A DNA stretch of 64,000 nucleotides from Cheilinus undulatus (lineage: Eukaryota > Chordata > Actinopteri > Labriformes > Labridae): positions 47,580,061 to 47,644,060 of the forward strand of contig NC_054878.1 in the NCBI RefSeq assembly GCF_018320785.1, written 5' to 3'. Positions 13,201 through 28,200 of the stretch are shown piece after piece. The stretch's first letter is position 1. Every line of letters starts with the position of its first letter. The translations under genes and the position numbers were made by a program. The notes beneath the pieces are model-generated. The model worked only from the letters and a program-made list of their open reading frames with translations, was not told the DNA's origin and ran no database searches.

Positions 13201-16200
13201 GTTTTTTTCAGAATCATAGTTTAATCTGCTGAATATTGTGCTGGTTTTAATGTAGAATAATTTATTGCTTCTGTTTGTTGAAAAATATGAATATAAATAT
13301 GTTTTTGTCCTCCAGACTCCCACTCTTAGGCACTTCTCAGATCCTATGAGAACGTATGGAAACCGGACAAATAATCACATGAGGGCTCTGAACAGACTGG
13401 CTCCCAAACGGCCCAGGTAAGCTGAGCTTCTACAAACTCTGCTGGTGTGTCGCAGGATTTCTTCACAGCTTTAAGAGGCTAAGATATCATATTTTTACTC
13501 TGTATTGATCAAAATGTTTAGGGATTAATTCTTGATACTGTGGTGAACCTTTAGCAGGCGTGACTGTGCAGGGAGCTTTCAGGACCTGAAGGGATTGAAG
13601 AAATTTTTCCATTTTCCCCTGTTTCCTTGTTTTTTAATTGGTCTTTTCAGCAGCAAGCCTTGTTTTGTTGTGTACTGTATACTGTACATCAGGGGTCATC
13701 AGCTACATTTGCACAAGGGCCAGATTTAGTCTTGACAGAGACTCTGGGGGCTGGACTTTCAAATAGAAAAAATTGAATGAAAAATTTTGGCCTAATTAAC
13801 AGATAAATGCACTAGTAATTGTGTTTTTTTTTTTCAAATCCCAGAGAATGGGCCCTCCCCACTTGGGATTTAGCACCAATATTAACTCATATTTTTATAC
13901 TTTTACTACTTAATTTGGCCATTTCTGCAACTTTTTTGCCTTATTAACCCAGTTTGATAATTTTTGCCACTTTTAAACCAAGTTTTGCCACTTTTTGCTC
14001 CTTTGGCAACTCTTTGACCCCTCTTAGCCGCTCTCCTGCCAATTATTTCCCCTCTGTACCACTCTTGAAACCATTTTCACTACTTTGCTGGACTATTTTT
14101 GCTATATTTTTGCCCCTTTTTGCCTCTCTAACTCAATTCTTGCCATTATTTTACCCATATTTACTCCTTTCCCTTAATGTTTAATCACCTTTTGCCACTC
14201 TTTTATTCATTCTTGCCACTTTTTAAATCTCTTTTTCTATTCCTTTTTGTCTAGCATTTTTGCTTCTTTGAACCAATTTTTAAAAATGTTCCCCTTTTTT
14301 CCTGTTTTACCATTTTAACCTCTTTTCACAACTTTTCCTGCCCATTTGTGTCCCTTTTTGCCACTCTAACCCTTTTTCACCACTTTATCTGGCCATTTTT
14401 TACATTTCCATCAGTTTTAACCCATTTTTAAAAAATATATCTTTAAAATATTTACGCTTTTGGTGGATTTAACCGCCGCAGAAATTTAAAACCCAAATAT
14501 ATCTTAAAACCACAGCATCCTCTTTTCCTCCTTTTCTGAATTTAATGATCTTCTGGGGGCCGAATAGGAAGCCTTGGGGGGGCTTGATGTGGCCCGCGGG
14601 CCGCCAGTTTATGATCAGTGCTGTACATGCTATGAAAAGGGCTGTGTAGTTTCATGACATTACATTTTTGGATTAAAAACAAGTTAGACATAAATAACTG
14701 CAGTTCTCTTAAACCAGTGGTTCTCAACCTTGGGGCCGGGACCCCTTTGGCGGTCCCTTTGGGGGTCTCCAGATGCTTTTAAAGAACTAAGAGAGATTTT
14801 TTTGATTACACTGTTGCCACTTTTCAGCAATTTTACCAAATTTTAACCCGCTTTCATCACTTTTTTGCCAATACTAGTATGTTTTTGCCACTTAAAACCT
14901 ATTTTTGTCTATTTTACACCTTTCCATCACTTTTTTCTGCGTGTTTTAGCCAGTTTTAAACCAATTTTTTGCCACTTTCTACCTATTGTTGCCTCTGTTG
15001 ACCCATTATTGCCTCTGTCAACCCTTTTTACACTCCTTTTCTGCCTATTTAAACCACAGTCACACAATTTTTCCAGTTAATATCAATTTTTCATTCCATT
15101 CCATTCCCCCTAATTTCCAACAATTTTTTGCACTTTATAGCCATTTCAGCCACTTTTTAATCCATTTTACCACTTTCTGTGTCCATTCTTGTCACTTTAA
15201 CCCATTTTTGGTTATTTTTTAGCCACTTTTATCTAATTTTTGCCACTCTTAACTCATTTATGTTCTTTAAAAATCCAATTTCACCACCTTTTCCCCATTT
15301 TTGCTATTATTAACCAGTTTAAGCAATTTAAAACCCATTTGAGTTATGTTTTTACCAAAAGTTTTGTTCATTTAAAGAAGGCTAAATGAATAAATTCATG
15401 TATTTGTTTCTTTGATGAGAGTGGTTATTATTCAGGTCAAATATAAAATGTGGTTTTCACAGCTTAACTTCACAGTGGACCATGGTTTTGCTGACCCCTA
15501 GTTTGGCTGGGTCCCACAAACCTCCTCCTTTGTCCCCCCTTATGGACAGCCTTGTTTGCCTGTTCTTGAATGTTCTGGCTGTTCAACCACCTCCAGGTAC
15601 AGCGGGGGTCCCGGTCTCTGCCCCCTTTATTTTAGGGGTCGTGGACTGAAAAGTTTGATAACCACTGTCTTAAACTTTCATAAAGAGCCATGAGACTGAG
15701 TCTTCCTTTTCTCATCTCCCTCCTGCAGCGAGGGTCCTCTCACAGTAGCAACTTCGCCCCCCATGCCCAACAGAACCAACTACTTCATCATCAGACCTGC
15801 GCCGTCACAAGGAATTGTTTTACAAGGACGACACTTCCAGCACGCACAGATGCCCTCTACAATAAGGAAGCCAGTCCAAAGGTGAAAAAAAAGTTCATTT
15901 TTATGCTGCTTCCTGTTGTTGAAGATTATTTTTAACAAAGGGAGGGAAAGCGCTCTGATTCTCTGAGTTTTGAAGCTGAGATGTAAACAGAAAAGAGGAT
16001 GTTGCCATGGATTCAGTGAGTCACGCTGTGGGCTGGTTTTTCTCAGATAAATGTATTTACATTTTGGCAAACTTGCTTCATTTAAAGTAAGCCAAATACG
16101 CTGATCATCCGTCTCTAAATCCAAGGCTGAGCTTTAAACAATGACTGTTATCGTTGGATTATTGTCAAACCACAGAAAACCTTGAATGAAGAATTTAGAA

Positions 16201-19200
16201 TCCTGGAGTAATAGAGAGCAGCTTTTCCTTTCCATTATCTTGAGTTGATTAAAGGGTCATCATAGCCGATCATGTGTCCATGACAGTAAAGAATGACAGA
16301 GGACAGATGAGATGATCGTCTTCTCTTTGTTTTTTTTTGTTTTTTTTTTTAAAGCAGCCTTGATTTGAAGGAAAGGTAAGGATTTGTTCATCAGATCTCA
16401 CCTCATGCTTCATTTTTTGTCCTGGAATATCAACATTCAACATCATCTCTGTTTACATGTTCTGTGTGGATTCATTAACTCAACATGTTTGCTGGTAAAT
16501 GCAGCTTTGGCATGACAGTGACAACAGAAGTGTCAGTAAAACTGAGGGTACATTCCAGTAGTTCTTTGTCCTTAGAAAGGTTCCTAACTGAGTGAAAGGA
16601 CCCGGAAATGTTTGAGTGTCGGCCATGAAAAAGGCTGTTTGAATTCACTAAATCAGGAGTTCTCAGCATTAGGGTCGCGAGACACTGAGAGAGGGTCTCC
16701 AGATGCCTTAAAAGAACCAAGAACATTTCTGAATCACACTGTTGCCACTTAACACTGTTTTTAAGCCATTTTAAATCACTTTTTACCACCAATTTTGCCA
16801 ATTATAACACAGCTTTGCTACTTAAAACCCATTTTTTGACCATTTTAAACCTTATCCACCACTATGTTTTGCCTATTTTTGCCACTTCTAAACCAAATCT
16901 TGCCACTCTCTGCCTGTTGTTGGGTCTGTTGACAAGGGGTTAGTATTGGCAAGAACCTCACGATACAATATGCATCACGATACTTGGGTCACGATACGAT
17001 AGTATCACGATATATCAGGATATCATGATATAGTGATATATTTCGATATTCTACACAGTTAACTAAGAAAAATATAGAGATGATGTATATGTAAATCACA
17101 CAATACATCGGTGGTGTTCCCGTTATATTTCATGGCAGCAAGGCAGAGCTTGCAAACAGCATTTCCTTTCTCTTACTCACTGTTTGTGCTCCCCATTTTA
17201 ACTTTGAAGCCTAAATGCTTCCATACGTCTATTTTGAATTGTGCAGGTGTTATTTTGTAAGCCATGTGGAGGTGTGGAAGTCGTATTTTACTAACAACTC
17301 GGCTAAAATATGAGTTTTTACTTTTTACAAAAAAATCGATATTAACAGTTGAAGTATCGATATTGTATCGGATGTCAAAGTATCTCGATATATTGCTGTA
17401 TCGATATTTTTTCACAGCTCTACTGTTGACACATTATGGCCACTATTAACCCCTTTTACCACTTTTTAAGCCACATTTCACAATGTGATATGCCATTTAT
17501 GTCTCAGCTAACCCTTTTTTGCCAGTTTATATCAATTTTCATTCCATTTCACCACATTTTCACCTGTTTTGCAACTTTAACACCATTCCAGCCACTTTTG
17601 AATCCCCCTTTTACCACATAATATGTCCATTTTTGCCACTGTAATGTTTGACATTTCTAATCCATTTCTGCTACCTTTAAAATCTAATTTCACCACCTTT
17701 CTGACCATTTTTGGCATTATTAACCCATTTTAGCTATTATTAACATATTTTAATTCAGTTTTTAACATAAGGATTTATATTTTCAAGATTGCTACTTACT
17801 ACACAAATGAATTAAAATGTTTCTTTGATAAGAGTGTTTATTATTCAGGTAAAATCTAAAATACCACAGCTTAACTTTACAATTGACCATGATTTTGCTG
17901 GCTCCCAGTTTGGCTGGGCCCCAGAAAGCTCTCCCATTAACCCCCTTAATGGGTGGCCTTGTCTGCACATGACTTTTCTTGAATGTACATGGCTATGTTC
18001 AACCATCTTCAGTCCCTGATCTGTGCCACCTTTATTTTGAAGGTTGTGGGCTGAAAAGTTTGAGAACCCCTGCACTAAATGATAAGGAAAGGAGCTTCAT
18101 TGTTTCCTTTATTATCTCCTTTAGAATTGGAAACACTGGACCATCCTTTCACATCAGCTAACAACAGACTGGACTGAGATGAACTGCTCTGTGATTTTAG
18201 ATTGTAGTGTTAGAGGGGCGGGGTCATTCCCCACTGTGGGCTGGTGACATCATCAGTCCACATATTTGCCCCGCCCGCATTAATCCCAGCCAGGAAAGAG
18301 GTGAAAACTTTCTAACAGTCTAAATCCAGAATTCAGTCACATGTAGATCTCAGAGTTTTCACATGTTTACAGCAGCCATATTCCAACATTTCTAGAGTGT
18401 TAGGACAAAAACTTTGGATTTGACTTTACAGGTTCTTTAAAGTGATCTGATGCTGTTCAGATGGCACAGAGTGTTGTTTTCTGACAGTTTAGACCTTTAA
18501 CTTATCTCTGCAGTCTGGCTGATGATTAGCCAACCTCAGCTCTGTGTTTACACGTGCTGGTGGAATATCAGTCCCCGTGTTTCTGTCCACTGACCTTTGA
18601 TAAAGATCTTATGGGTATGTTTACGTCAAAAACCTCATAATCTGCATTAACTGCATGTATGTTTTCCTCTCAAAATGATCAGCTGTTTGTTTTTATTTTC
18701 ATAGCTGAATGAATCCTCTCAAAAATGCCATAAATCTGCCTTTTTGTTAATATGAAATTTATTTTTGCCACCTTAAAATCAAATTTTTTAAAGTTTGTCT
18801 AATTGTGTAAAAGTTTCTGACGGGGAGAATGACATCTACTCCACTTCCACAGAGCTCCCTGGTTGCTTTAACCTCTACAGCTTGTTTCTGTTTTCCTTTG
18901 TGTCGCCTTTATAGAAATTGATAAGAAATTAGGCTGGGAGTGTCCTATAAAGGGTTTAATTGGTTAATGTAATTCCAGATCTTTGCAGGAAATTCTCAGC
19001 AGGAACTTCTGTATTTTATTACAGTGAAAACAAGATTTTAAAATCTAAAACTCCTGAAAACTGCTTGATTTCTTCAAATTTAAGGTCATCTGTCAGTTTT
19101 GTTAACACATGCTTTCAGAGACAGAGATGTTTTACCCTTTCATTGATTTTATAAACCAATCATGATCAATATTTATATAAATTTTTTGGACCAAAACCCC

Positions 19201-22200
19201 CTCTTTAATGTCAAAGTGAAGACAGATTTCTACAAAGTAATGCAAATTATTGTCCATACAGTTGGTTCTAATAGTCTCACAGTTCGGGAAATGAAGATCA
19301 CCTAAGTGCAGTGAATGTGTTCTCGTGATTGTAGTCTAAAGACACCTGTGTCCGGAAGCTCTAGTCACTGGTTCATCAGTATTCCTGGCTACCATTACAC
19401 CATGAAGACAAAAGAATGCTCAGAGAAAAGCTAATTGAAAATTCTGAGTCAGGGGATGGATTCAAAAACATTTCCAAGGCTCTGATCATCCCCCAGAGTT
19501 CAGTTAAATCCATCATGAAGAGATGAAGGAATCTGCCTAGATCAGACCGTCCTCACAAACTGAGTGAGCGTGCAAGAAGGAGACTGGTGAGAGAGGACAC
19601 CAAGACACCTATGACTACTCTGAAGGAGCTCCAAGCTTCTGCAGCTGAGATGGGAGAGACTCTGCAGACAAAAACTGTTGGCCGGGTTCTTCACCAGTCA
19701 GAGCTTTATGGGAGAGTGGCAAAGAGAAAGACACTGTTGAAGAAAACTCAGATTCAATCTGGACTAGAGTTCACCAGAAGGACTGTGGGAGACTCCATGG
19801 TCAAGAGGAAGAAAGGTCTTTGGTATGAGGAGACCAAAATGGAGCTTTTTGACCATCAGACAAGACGCCAAACACTGACATCACCACACACACACCATCC
19901 CTACTGTGGAGCACGGTGGTGGCAGCATCATGCTGTGGGGATGCTTCTCAGCAGCATCTTGTTGTGGGGATTCTCTCAGCAGCATCAGGCTGTGGGGATG
20001 CTTCTCAGCAGCATTATGCTGTGGGGATGCTTCTCAGCAGCATTATGCTGTGGGGATGCTTCTCAGCAGCATTATGCTGTGGGGATGCTTCTCAGCAGCA
20101 TCTTGTTGTGGGGATTCTCTCAGCAGCATCAGGCTGTGGGGATGCTTCTCAGCATCCGGCCCTGGAAGGCTTGTATCCAGATGTTTGAGCCTGACTGAGT
20201 CCTATCCACACAGACTCAGAGCTGTGATTGCAGCCAAAGGTAACTCTACTAAATACTGAATAGAAGGAGGGAATATTTATGCAGTCACTTATTTTATATG
20301 ACAGATTTTTATTTCATTTACATTACTTTGTAGAAATCTGTTTTCACTTTGACTTTAAAGAGTTTTTTTTTTTTTTGTCAAAGCCAAATTATTTTCACCA
20401 TGATTGATGTATAAAATCAAGAAAGGATTAACATCCGAGGGGATGATTACTTTTTAAAGGCTCTGTAAATCTGACTGTAAAATCCTGTTTGCTGCTTTTA
20501 ACTTCCTGTTTTCCTCTCCTACAGAAGTGACTTCACCACACAACAGGCTGTGGAGCTGGACAGCATCGTCCTCACGTGTCCCGAGACCCCAGGTACTCTC
20601 CACAGCTCCACAGACACTTAAAGAAGATTTCAGGAGATAGATTTAAGCTGTTTTGGTGGGAAATAGAGGGGTGGTGATTTAACCGCAGAGAGCTCTAATC
20701 TCAGCTGACATGCTGTGTTCCTCTTAGGAACAGATTTTATGACATGGGTTTGTCTGGTGTGCATGTTCAGTTATTTTAGTATCTGAGTTAATAAGAAGTG
20801 TTTGAGCGTGACAGTCAGCAGAGGTTGCTCCAAACTTTTTTCTGTTGTTCATTGTCATGGACTTTTCCCTCTTTAATATTGTCAACATAAAATAATGAAA
20901 GCGAATCTAAACAGTTGCATTCAATTTATAAAGCACCCTTTTCCTAAAAAAGAATAATCTTTAAGGTTATGTATTTTTATTGGCATTGAGAGGGACAAAC
21001 ACAGCAGCACAGCTTTCACTTCTCATGCCCTTTTTTATGCAGTGACAGCAGAACATAATTTGTCTTCAAGCAAGCAAATAAGATCTGTGCCTTTAAAGAT
21101 ATCATTTACTTTTTAAAGTATATTTTTAATATTAAGATGAAGTAGTTTAAAGACCATAGGTAATTCACAAGTTGTTAAAAGGCTGCACTGGAGAGCCCTG
21201 TACATTTTTGCCTGATCTGCAGGATTTCTGACTAATACTGCACGCTTTAGGCATCTGCACCTGCACAACTTTAGTCCATTCTAGTCTGAAGTTTAGATCT
21301 GCAAACACTGCATTCAATCTAATGAATTAGAATTATAAAACAAGGAAAGACATGTTGGTGTGGCGATCGCAACCCGTGCAACAACTCTGTCTGCAAAGGT
21401 GTGGAGTAGCCTCCAACCTATTTAGCTCCTATGTTAACAATATTAATAAAAATGAAATATAACAGACTTTATTTAGGCTAAGCATGGTTTAGCCTTGGGA
21501 AGTTTACTGTGTGATCTCTGAAATACTACAGAGCGTTCACCACCTGCTCTCATCATCCTGCTTTATTCTCCTCCAGGCTGTCACTCTTTTTGTACCAAGG
21601 TAAATGGCATAAGGAGGACTGTGTGATGGCTCAGCCTCTGTGTGCCCATGATTCCTTACAGCAGCTGCACACAGATGTGTGCAAAATAGTTAATAAGAAC
21701 AAACTATTTCTTCAGTTTAAAATTAAAGCCACCATTTATGAGACCGTGTCTACAGTTTATGAAACTCTGCTCACATTTAGAAGCATGCTGCATCACACAA
21801 ACAGCTGTAGCCCTCTGTGACTAACACAGTGAGACCAGCCTCACAGAGCGCAGAGAACAATGCAAGTTCAGTCATCTGCAGTGTTGAAGTCAGAGGTAGA
21901 GCCCACAGGCTACGGCATGACTACTAAAATGGCTACAAAATGACTAACAGCTTTTGAAATGTCTATCCTTTGAGAAATTTGGTCAGTGACAGAGAAATTT
22001 CTGTCAATGCGACCACTGGTCAGCAGCATCTGCAGGGCTAAAGATAAGCTGAACCTCCTTCCTGCTTTTGGTAGCAGAAGAAGAGATCTCAGGCCTCCAC
22101 ACTGAACCTTAAAGTCTCTCAGGGAGAAGAGAGGCTGCTACTACATGCTCTATAATGAAACAAAAACTGGGAATCATCTCTAGACCGTTACCCCATAAAA

Positions 22201-25200
22201 TCAATAGGGGTGCAAATCACCAGTGTCATCCCAATATGATATGATACCGATGTTTTGGGCAAGGATAATATATTTTATATTATGATATCACAAAATCTGT
22301 CATGATACAATTTGGATTTGGTAGTGTCTGAAATATGTCCACACAGCCAGTAGAGGGGAGGATATCCTCTTTCCCTCAGCCGCAAAACTTAAACCCACTT
22401 CCGCTAGTTAGCTCCATGCAGCTAGCTCTTTGAGGGCGCTACCTGGGGCGGAAACTGTCAACAGGCATGCAGGGGGGAATTTCTAAATAAAAGCGTATTT
22501 CATGAATCAACCAATCGTTAATGTTGTTATACATCAATGAATCCTTACACCTCTAAAAATCAACATGGCAGTATAGCACCATGTACCTCTGGCTGATATT
22601 TGCAGGACAGACCACAGGGTAAACATTGTCTTTGGGCTCATCAGAATGGTGTTATTGTGATAAATATTACCCAAGTCATCAACATATACCCACATAAACT
22701 TTACCTGGAGGTCATTCCTAAATTGATATCCATATAATGATTTTCGAAGATCATGCTAATAATTGTACAATAATCGCATTGTCTGCTTGCATTGCCTCTG
22801 GTTTTTAAAGGGTCAAAATCCAGATTTTCTTTTTAATAATAGTTTAAATCAGTGTTGAAGTTGATGAAGTGAGTGAGTATTTATTATTAATAATGTATGG
22901 AATGCCATTCATTTCTGTCTAATTCAGCTGTTTTTGTTTGGTGTTTCAGAAGAGGAATCCTTGAACATTAAACGTCGTGTGCAGCAGAAGAGGAAACCGT
23001 TGGAGGATTGTTGTAGTTTTCCTTCACAGGTCAAAGCAGCAGAGGTAAGACTTTATTACCCAAAACTTTCCTTAAACATGTCAGGTATAACTCTGTTTGT
23101 AGGGTTGTTTTAGCTCAGCGCTGGGCATAAAATCAAGGTTTTAAAATACTTTTTATCATTACATATGAAAATGAGATAATGGGTGGGACACTCTCATTTG
23201 TATCAATATAGATAATGTTTAGTTGGAGGGAAAAAACACCTGGTGCTCAGTAAACAACCAATAACTTTAACCACTTTATATTATTAGAAATCAAACTGTA
23301 GTAAAGATAGATAGAAGCCTTTATTGTCATCACATGAATACATCATGCACATGCCCCTCCCAGCAAAACTACAAAACACACACACACACACAAATAGATT
23401 GTTTCCACTGAGCGGTCTGGTTCAGTTCGGAAGGGTACGGTACGCATATTTCTGCGTTTCCATAGAGAAAAGTTAGAAAAGGTCCTCGAAAACCGACCCG
23501 TACCGCCCCACTTTTTGGCACCCTTCCGTAGGGGAACCAGTCTTGCCTATCCATCCCAAAGAGGGGAAGCTACGCACAACAACAGGGGTTTGCACTGACA
23601 TCACGTCAGCACGCACATGTTGGCATGGTTTTTTTGATTCTCTAACCCTTGTGAAATAAAAGCTTTTTATTAACAATCCCTCTGAGTGCCTCCGATCTCC
23701 TCAGATAAAAATCATGTCTAAAGGCAGTATTGCATGGATGATGGGTAGTAATGAAAGGGTTAATGATTGTGTTGATTGGATGTTCTCAGGAAAGAAACTG
23801 TTCATGAGTCTGGTGGTATGAGATTTAATTGACCTCTATCCCCCCCTGGGGGCAGAAGGACAAATAGGTGATGACCAGGCTGAGAAGTGTCCGTAGTAAT
23901 GTTTAGACACATTGGGCTGTTTTTAATTCTAAAAGCTGCAGGTAAACTCTGGTAAAAGCTGCACATATGGATGGCAACATTTGGGGAATTGAGTGGGAGC
24001 CTCGCCATTTCCTCTCTCTTTTTTGATTCAACTAGAGAGAGGAAATGAAGTTTCTAGACTTTTTGATACCACTGATCATTAAAATTATGGAAATATAATT
24101 TTGAGCAAGATGTAATATTTAAAAGTGGAAATGCCGCCCATGTTTTTGAACTTCCTTTTTTTTTGTTCAATTTTATGTGAAATTTTGCATCAAAGTGATT
24201 TAAATGGGTGATTAAACCCGACCCCTCCTCTCTGTCTCACTCGCGTTCAAATCTCATTTGAAACACCAAAGATTGCTCATTTATTATGTGGATATCAACA
24301 GACAGATGGGTGATTGATGATCCAGATCACCGCCTGTTGCTTTATTCTCTCTCGCTCGCTCACCTTCACCTGAAACCTCCCCTTTCTCTCCTCCTCTTGC
24401 ACTGAAACCTGACCTTAAACACCGTAGTTTTTTGTTTTATTATGTGTATCAGCCATGGAAATATAACAGAAAAAGGCAGAAGTGTGTAGCTGACTCACAG
24501 GTCATAACAGAGACAGAATTAAAAAGTTGCTCTCAGCCTCTCCAACTTGGCTCAGCGCTATGACGCATGAGTGTGTGCTGTATGAAGCGCTCTGTTAGGA
24601 TGGATCCAGCAGGATTTTAAAGGAGGCTTTCAGTATGAAACAATTTGCCAGAATCTACAAATTTTGCCAGTGAAGGCAAATAAAAACCCATCGGACTCAG
24701 CGTGACGTTTTTTGTGATTACGGATCAGAAAAAAATGGACCGATTGTGTAAAGACCTTAAGGCTGAACAACTCCTCGACATTTTCATTGGAAATGCAATT
24801 TGGCCTTCGGCAATCTTCAAATTGCAGCAGGTTTGGTGTTTCTTTGAGGTAAAATGTGTGTCAGCAATCCATTTCAAGTACCACTTTAATTTAAACATCT
24901 TTCAGCACTGGTGCACATTATATACAAATGTGGCTCCATTTAAACGGGTAATAAACAGGCTTTCCAACGGTATAAGATTTATTGCCAAGAAGCATTGTTA
25001 GAACAAAGAAATAATCTACCAAACACAAATTTCCTTCTTTTTTGTGCTAAGTTTATATGAGGTGATAATATGTCATAAGAATCCAGCTCTAAACAGAGTC
25101 TTTCCTCTGCAGCCTCTCCGGCCGACCGTCTACCAGTCAGTCTGCGTGAAGTGTAACAAACCCAGTGTGGACAGCAATAAGTGTCACACATGTGGGAACG

Positions 25201-28200
25201 GCACCACCATGCTTCCCTGTCAGCAGGTCACGCCGTCATCCCCGACCCCCAGACCCCCCATGAGATCCCAGCCTTCCCCGGGACCAAACAGCCTGCCGCA
25301 GAACCTCTACAAACCGGCCACAACCATGAGGGCGCCTCGCGGGGAGACCCTGCCGATCCGCATCATGAGCACCAGAGGATCCCTGACGCCTTTAAACAAT
25401 GGCAGAACTCCACTGTTAGCGGGGACGTCGAGCTGCTGCGGGGCTAGAAACCCTACCCCTAAAGGGAAGAGGACGGCAGCTCAACTCAATGACCCCAGTG
25501 AGTCAGAGGAAGAAGAATGTCTTTATGCAAAAATATTTAAAAATACGGCCCATTTGACACCTCCAGATCCACATGTGGCAGAGGTTTTCAAACCTTTCTT
25601 TGTCCTAGGCACACCTAAGATCAAGCCAGAATCTCAGTGCACACCAAATTCATATCAAATTCATGCAAAACAGCCTTTTTAACAGCTTTACTGTATCTTA
25701 AGTAGGGATGCATAATGGATTTATGACGTTATTTGATATGAGGATATATTACAGATCAATCTTAGCCAATACTGATATTAAAATATGAAAATCAAACCAA
25801 AAATATCAGCCCTTAAAACATGTTTCAAGATAAAGGAATGGGAAAGAATAAGAACAAAGACTCTAGCTGACAGAGGTTTGTTTTTCCTGACTAAAATTCT
25901 ACAAAGCAGCGTGGAAATACGGATGATATTTACAGCTGATATAGGCCGATAGTTACAGCCAAAATAAGCAGATATCTACAGACAGTAAAGGCTGATAGTA
26001 CAGCAGATTTAGGATGAAAATTGGAGCCCATATTGGCTGGTACTTAAAGCCATTCTTTACAGACGATTTAAATAGATTGAGTCCGTTACTGGCAAATTAT
26101 GTAGACTGATGTTTGCAGATGATGTAGGCATACAGCTAATATATGCTGATAGTTACAGTCATTAAAGCCTGATTTTTACACCTGATACACCCAAAAATGG
26201 CAAATGTTTACAGCCATCTATTCTGATATTTAAAAACAAAACCACTAAATATTTTGGCCAATATACTACTAATATATTGCCACAATATATATTTGATATA
26301 GTCCAATATTCACAGCTGATAAAGACTGACATGTACTCATAATATAGGCATATATATAAACAGCCAATATAAGCTGATAATGGCAGCCGATACGGCCAAT
26401 ATTTAGAACCATTAAAGCGCAATATTTTCAGCCAATGTGGCTGATGTTTACAGCCATTGCAGGGCATTATTAAAAGCCATTACAGCCCTATATTTAGAAC
26501 CAGTAGGTGGATGTGTACAGACAATATAGGCTGATGCTCACAGCAAATACATGCTGATATTTACAGCTGATATTGGATGGTATTTACAGCCATTATAGCT
26601 CAAGATCTACAGCTGATTTGGCCAATTTTACGGATGATATAGGCAGATGTTTTCATCCAGTATAGGCCAATATTTATAACCAATATCAGCCAATATTTAC
26701 AGTCTGTCAGACAATACTAACAGCCGATATAGGTTGCTATTTACAGTTGATATTGGCTGATATTTACACCCCTAAATGGCTGATACTTCTGAAGGATAGT
26801 TTCAGCTGATATTGGTTACATCGGCAGCAGAGATTTTCACATCTGAGCAAATATCTGCTGATAATGATGTCGATAATATGGGCACTTCTTGTTTTTAGTT
26901 ATTGTATGGTTGTATTGGTGGATGATATGGTTGTCTAGTTTCCCACAACATACTTAATCTTGCCTCAGGCTACCCGGTGTGCCTCGCCACACTATTTGAA
27001 AACTACTGACTCATGGGGATGGATCTGAGTACTAAAGGAAGACGCAACATAACCAACCAAAGCTTTAACAGTCCAGAAAAATTTAAACAACTGAAGCCGG
27101 CCCAGTTTTTAAAGTTTGTAAGCAGAATTCTTTGACCTTTCCTCCCCAGTTGTCCTGTCCAGTGATGAGGAGGAGGAGGCTGACAACGCCAGCACAGGGA
27201 GCGTCAACAGACTGGACAGTGTCTCTCCTAGACCCGCAGACTCGGCTCACTCCTCCCCAGCGCCCTCTGGAGGCCGAGTGGAGGCTGCAGTGAAGAGTCC
27301 AGGAGAGCAGGAGGACCTGGGTGCAGAGTTCTTCGAAGATGTGAATATGAAGATCACGATACCACGGAGAGCACGGATGAAGGACCAGGTGAGACTCCTT
27401 TGGTCCAAAACTGCCTGATTTTTAAGTTTTTCTATAGAATCTTTGTCGTTGGAGTTTATTTTTCATACAACCTCTTAGCATCAGTAATAACTGCCCTTTA
27501 CTGATTACTCCTAAGACGTATCTGATGAGGCAGAGCAGTGCTGTCAGTTTTTACCAGAGGATTTTATAGGTTTGGTTCCTAGTTTTCAGTAGAGTGGAAT
27601 GAAATGCTCCCCCTGCTGGTCCTTTAGTTTATCCTGTTATTTTGCAGTTTGGAAACCAGCCCCCGGAGCAGTTAACTCCAAAGACGAAGAAACCCAAAAT
27701 CTTGCCTGACAAGTGCGACAGCATCATCCTGGAGTGTCGCAGCGTAAGAGTTGGTACTCTGCGCAGGATGGTGACCAAACCTGTGGTTGTGAGTAAAGAC
27801 ACATTTAAAAACAAAAAACTCAATCATGTCAGTCATTGTAAAAACAGAATTAGTTAAAATACATCCAGATTTAAAACGTCTACAGCGCTGTAGGCTGTTT
27901 GTGACCCTGAATGCTCCATGGCGGGCAGGAAGTGGGGGCCATCTGTTTGGAATGATGGGAGGGGAGGAGAGTTGTTGGGAAAATTTCTGCATACACTGGC
28001 TATGATATTGCAAATTACTCCTGCGTGTCCTGAAAACCTTCTAGCGTCTAGCATTCAGTGTTAATTTTGGCAGATAATTTTAATTTTAGTCATAGTTTTA
28101 GTCTTTAAATGACATGCATTTTAGTTTTAGTCACATTTTAGTCATTTTTATCCTCTTGGTTTTAGTCTAGTTTTAATCCATAAAAAGTCCTCACAATTTA

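Larger units (their letters stand above)
19122..20465 (+). mobile_element. Tc1-like transposon with long inverted repeats, left end truncated
   Basis: The right end TACTTTTTAAAGGCTCTGTA is a typical Tc1 terminus. Inverted repeats of roughly 100-200 bp pair CTTTGTAGAAATCTGT near 20330 with ACAGATTTCTACAAAG near 19223, and continue to GATTTTATA words at the outer edge. The outer left end is missing. Confidence 0.85.

Noticed and set aside
24702..25001. A 99-codon + strand frame between exons 7 and 8
   Set aside because: No recognised motif and no flanking splice signals that keep the SENP6 phase; exon 7 joins exon 8 in phase without it.
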